Shown one piece after another: positions 6,424-7,105 of a stretch of 7,105 nucleotides of DNA. A program made the position numbers and the translations under genes. The notes beneath the pieces are model-generated. The model made no database searches and was not told the DNA's origin. It was given only the letters and a program-made list of their open reading frames with translations. Positions within the stretch are counted from its first letter, which is position 1, and each line of letters opens with the position of its first letter. The DNA comes from Bacteroidales bacterium (GTDB taxonomy: Bacteria > Bacteroidota > Bacteroidia > Bacteroidales > JAADGE01), in NCBI GenBank assembly GCA_024762915.1, contig JANTGL010000138.1:1-7105 (forward strand), written 5' to 3'.

Positions 6424-6470
6424 GTTTTGGCGGGATTTTTGCCCGCAGGACGCAAAAATCATGACAAAAC
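6424..6470. repeat. Stem-loop 3 of the pdhA-pdhB intergenic repeat (long hairpin)
   Basis: A 47-base hairpin. The outer arms are GTTTTG (6424-6429) and CAAAAC (6465-6470). A symmetric 4-by-4 internal loop follows (GCGG, ATGA). The inner arms are GATTTTTGC (6434-6442) and GCAAAAATC (6452-6460), a perfect 9-bp stem with a 9-base loop. An alternative small hairpin GCGGG/CCCGC (6430-6434, 6442-6446) competes with it. The symmetry suggests a selected RNA or DNA structure rather than chance. Confidence 0.65.
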
Positions 6471-6635
6471 ATTACAAACACATTATCAATAGCTTACAAA
6501 TTTTATACAGATGAAACTCCCATGATAATCTTTTTAACACACACGAAAATGATTATTTAATAGATGTATGGAAAATTAAGGCGGGCGGTAACAGGGAGTT
6601 CCTATCTGACCTTTAAAATAATTAAAAATAAACAG

Positions 6636-7105
6636 ATGAAAATAATGAATATGGTCAATGCTGTTAATGATGCATTAGACATAAAATTAAAAGAAGATAA
6701 AAATGTAATTATTTACGGGCAAGATGTCGGTGTTGAAGGCGGCGTATTCAGAGTAACGGAAGGTTTGCAAAAAAAATACGGCGCAGATCGTGTTTTTGAT
6801 TCCCCCTTGGCCGAATCCGGTATTGTCGGATCGGCAGTCGGGATGGCTGCGGCAGGATTACGTCCGGTTGTTGAAATGCAATTCTCAGGTTTTGCATTGC
6901 CCGGATTAAACCAAATGTTTGCTCATGTTGCCCGAATGCGAAATCGTTCAAGAGGGAAATATCCGATGCCGATTGTTATAAGAATGCCCTACGGAGGCGG
7001 AATTAATGCCTTAGAACATCATTCCGAGAGCATGGAAGCCATGTATGCGCATATCCCGGGTTTAAAAGTTGTTATTCCGTCAACACCTCATGATGCAAAA
7101 GGACT
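6636..7105 (+). CDS. pdhB: Pyruvate dehydrogenase E1 component, beta subunit (3' end beyond window)
   Basis: The first 156 codons of the E1 beta subunit, which forms an alpha2-beta2 tetramer with PdhA and supplies part of the thiamine-diphosphate site. The sequence follows Gram-positive PdhB closely: YGQDVGVEGGVFRVTEGLQ (27-45), RVFDSPLAESG (52-62), where E60 is the conserved glutamate that activates the cofactor's aminopyrimidine, GLRPVVEMQFSGF (74-86), and GGGINALEHHSES (120-132), with H128/H129 in the conserved His position. It ends in VVIPSTPHDAKG at the edge; a full-length protein would be about 325 residues. Start: ATG at 6636 is used, but 6645 and 6651 are in-frame alternatives that align equally well, and 6564 is an upstream possibility. 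It is separated from pdhA by the structured 317-base gap. Genes for E2 and E3 would be expected further right. Confidence 0.88.
   Translation, partial: MKIMNMVNAVNDALDIKLKEDKNVIIYGQDVGVEGGVFRVTEGLQKKYGADRVFDSPLAESGIVGSAVGMAAAGLRPVVEMQFSGFALPGLNQMFAHVARMRNRSRGKYPMPIVIRMPYGGGINALEHHSESMEAMYAHIPGLKVVIPSTPHDAKG

Larger units (their letters stand above)
6319..6635. other. 317-base gap between pdhA and pdhB carrying a structured repeat
   Basis: No credible gene is present. The left half (6346-6470) contains three consecutive stem-loops described separately. The right half (6471-6635) is AT-rich apart from GGCGGGCGGTAACAGGGAG near 6580-6598 and shows no TAnnTTTG promoter that I can support for pdhB. 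An in-frame ATG at 6564 with no intervening stop reaches the pdhB start, so a 24-codon longer pdhB is formally possible. Confidence 0.7.

Noticed and set aside
6268..6462. 64-codon minus-strand ORF across the end of pdhA and the intergenic repeat
   Set aside because: It overlaps the pdhA 3' end and is built largely from the hairpin repeat sequence; there is no promoter and no domain, and spurious ORFs of this kind are expected from repeat copies.
6564..6635. 24-codon N-terminal extension of pdhB
   Set aside because: The frame is open, but E1 beta proteins of this type begin close to the MxMVNAV-like segment and the extra residues match nothing in the family; kept only as an alternative start.
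6748..6951. Minus-strand ORF opposite pdhB
   Set aside because: It is the antisense shadow of the conserved E1 beta sequence, including the cofactor glutamate region.

Overview
The window looks like part of a chromosome from a member of the Bacteroidota. It is AT-rich. It encodes a TonB-dependent receptor with an N-terminal carboxypeptidase-regulatory-like domain, starts are preceded by A-rich stretches rather than clear Shine-Dalgarno sequences, and several promoters fit the Bacteroidota pattern (TTG near -33, TAnnTTTG near -7). A Rieske oxygenase and a pyruvate dehydrogenase complex suggest an environmental or facultative lineage rather than a strictly fermentative gut anaerobe. That last point is inference.

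Left half, minus strand (1-3317): three tightly packed genes are transcribed leftward. They are a 242-residue predicted outer-surface or periplasmic lipoprotein, a 788-residue TonB-dependent receptor whose ATG shares one base with the lipoprotein stop, and, 10 bases further on, the first 70 codons of a Rieske [2Fe-2S] oxygenase that runs off the left edge. This reads as a capture, import and oxidise unit for an unknown small ligand.

Middle, plus strand (3398-4971): a MarR-type regulator with an unusual N-terminal extension and a histidine-rich tail overlaps by 4 bases a TIGR01777-type NAD(P)-binding epimerase/reductase (YfcH/SDR39U1-like). This pair is divergent from the lipoprotein-receptor-Rieske unit. 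The 80-base gap between them holds two abutting -7-like elements on opposite strands, at the centre of a nested inverted repeat. This is a good candidate operator through which the MarR protein could control both directions.

Right part, plus strand (4972-7105): after a gap with back-to-back palindromes and a short TG tract comes pdhA (pyruvate dehydrogenase E1 alpha), with a well-formed promoter that places its start at 5236. A 317-base gap follows, carrying three strong hairpins that look like an interspersed intergenic repeat. Then comes the first 156 codons of pdhB (E1 beta), cut by the right edge. Both E1 subunits resemble the Gram-positive/Thermus-type PdhAB by eye.

No RNA genes, CRISPR arrays, transposases or prophage genes are visible. 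The points most worth checking are the divergent operator with its putative MarR-controlled uptake/oxidation locus, and the structured repeat separating pdhA from pdhB.
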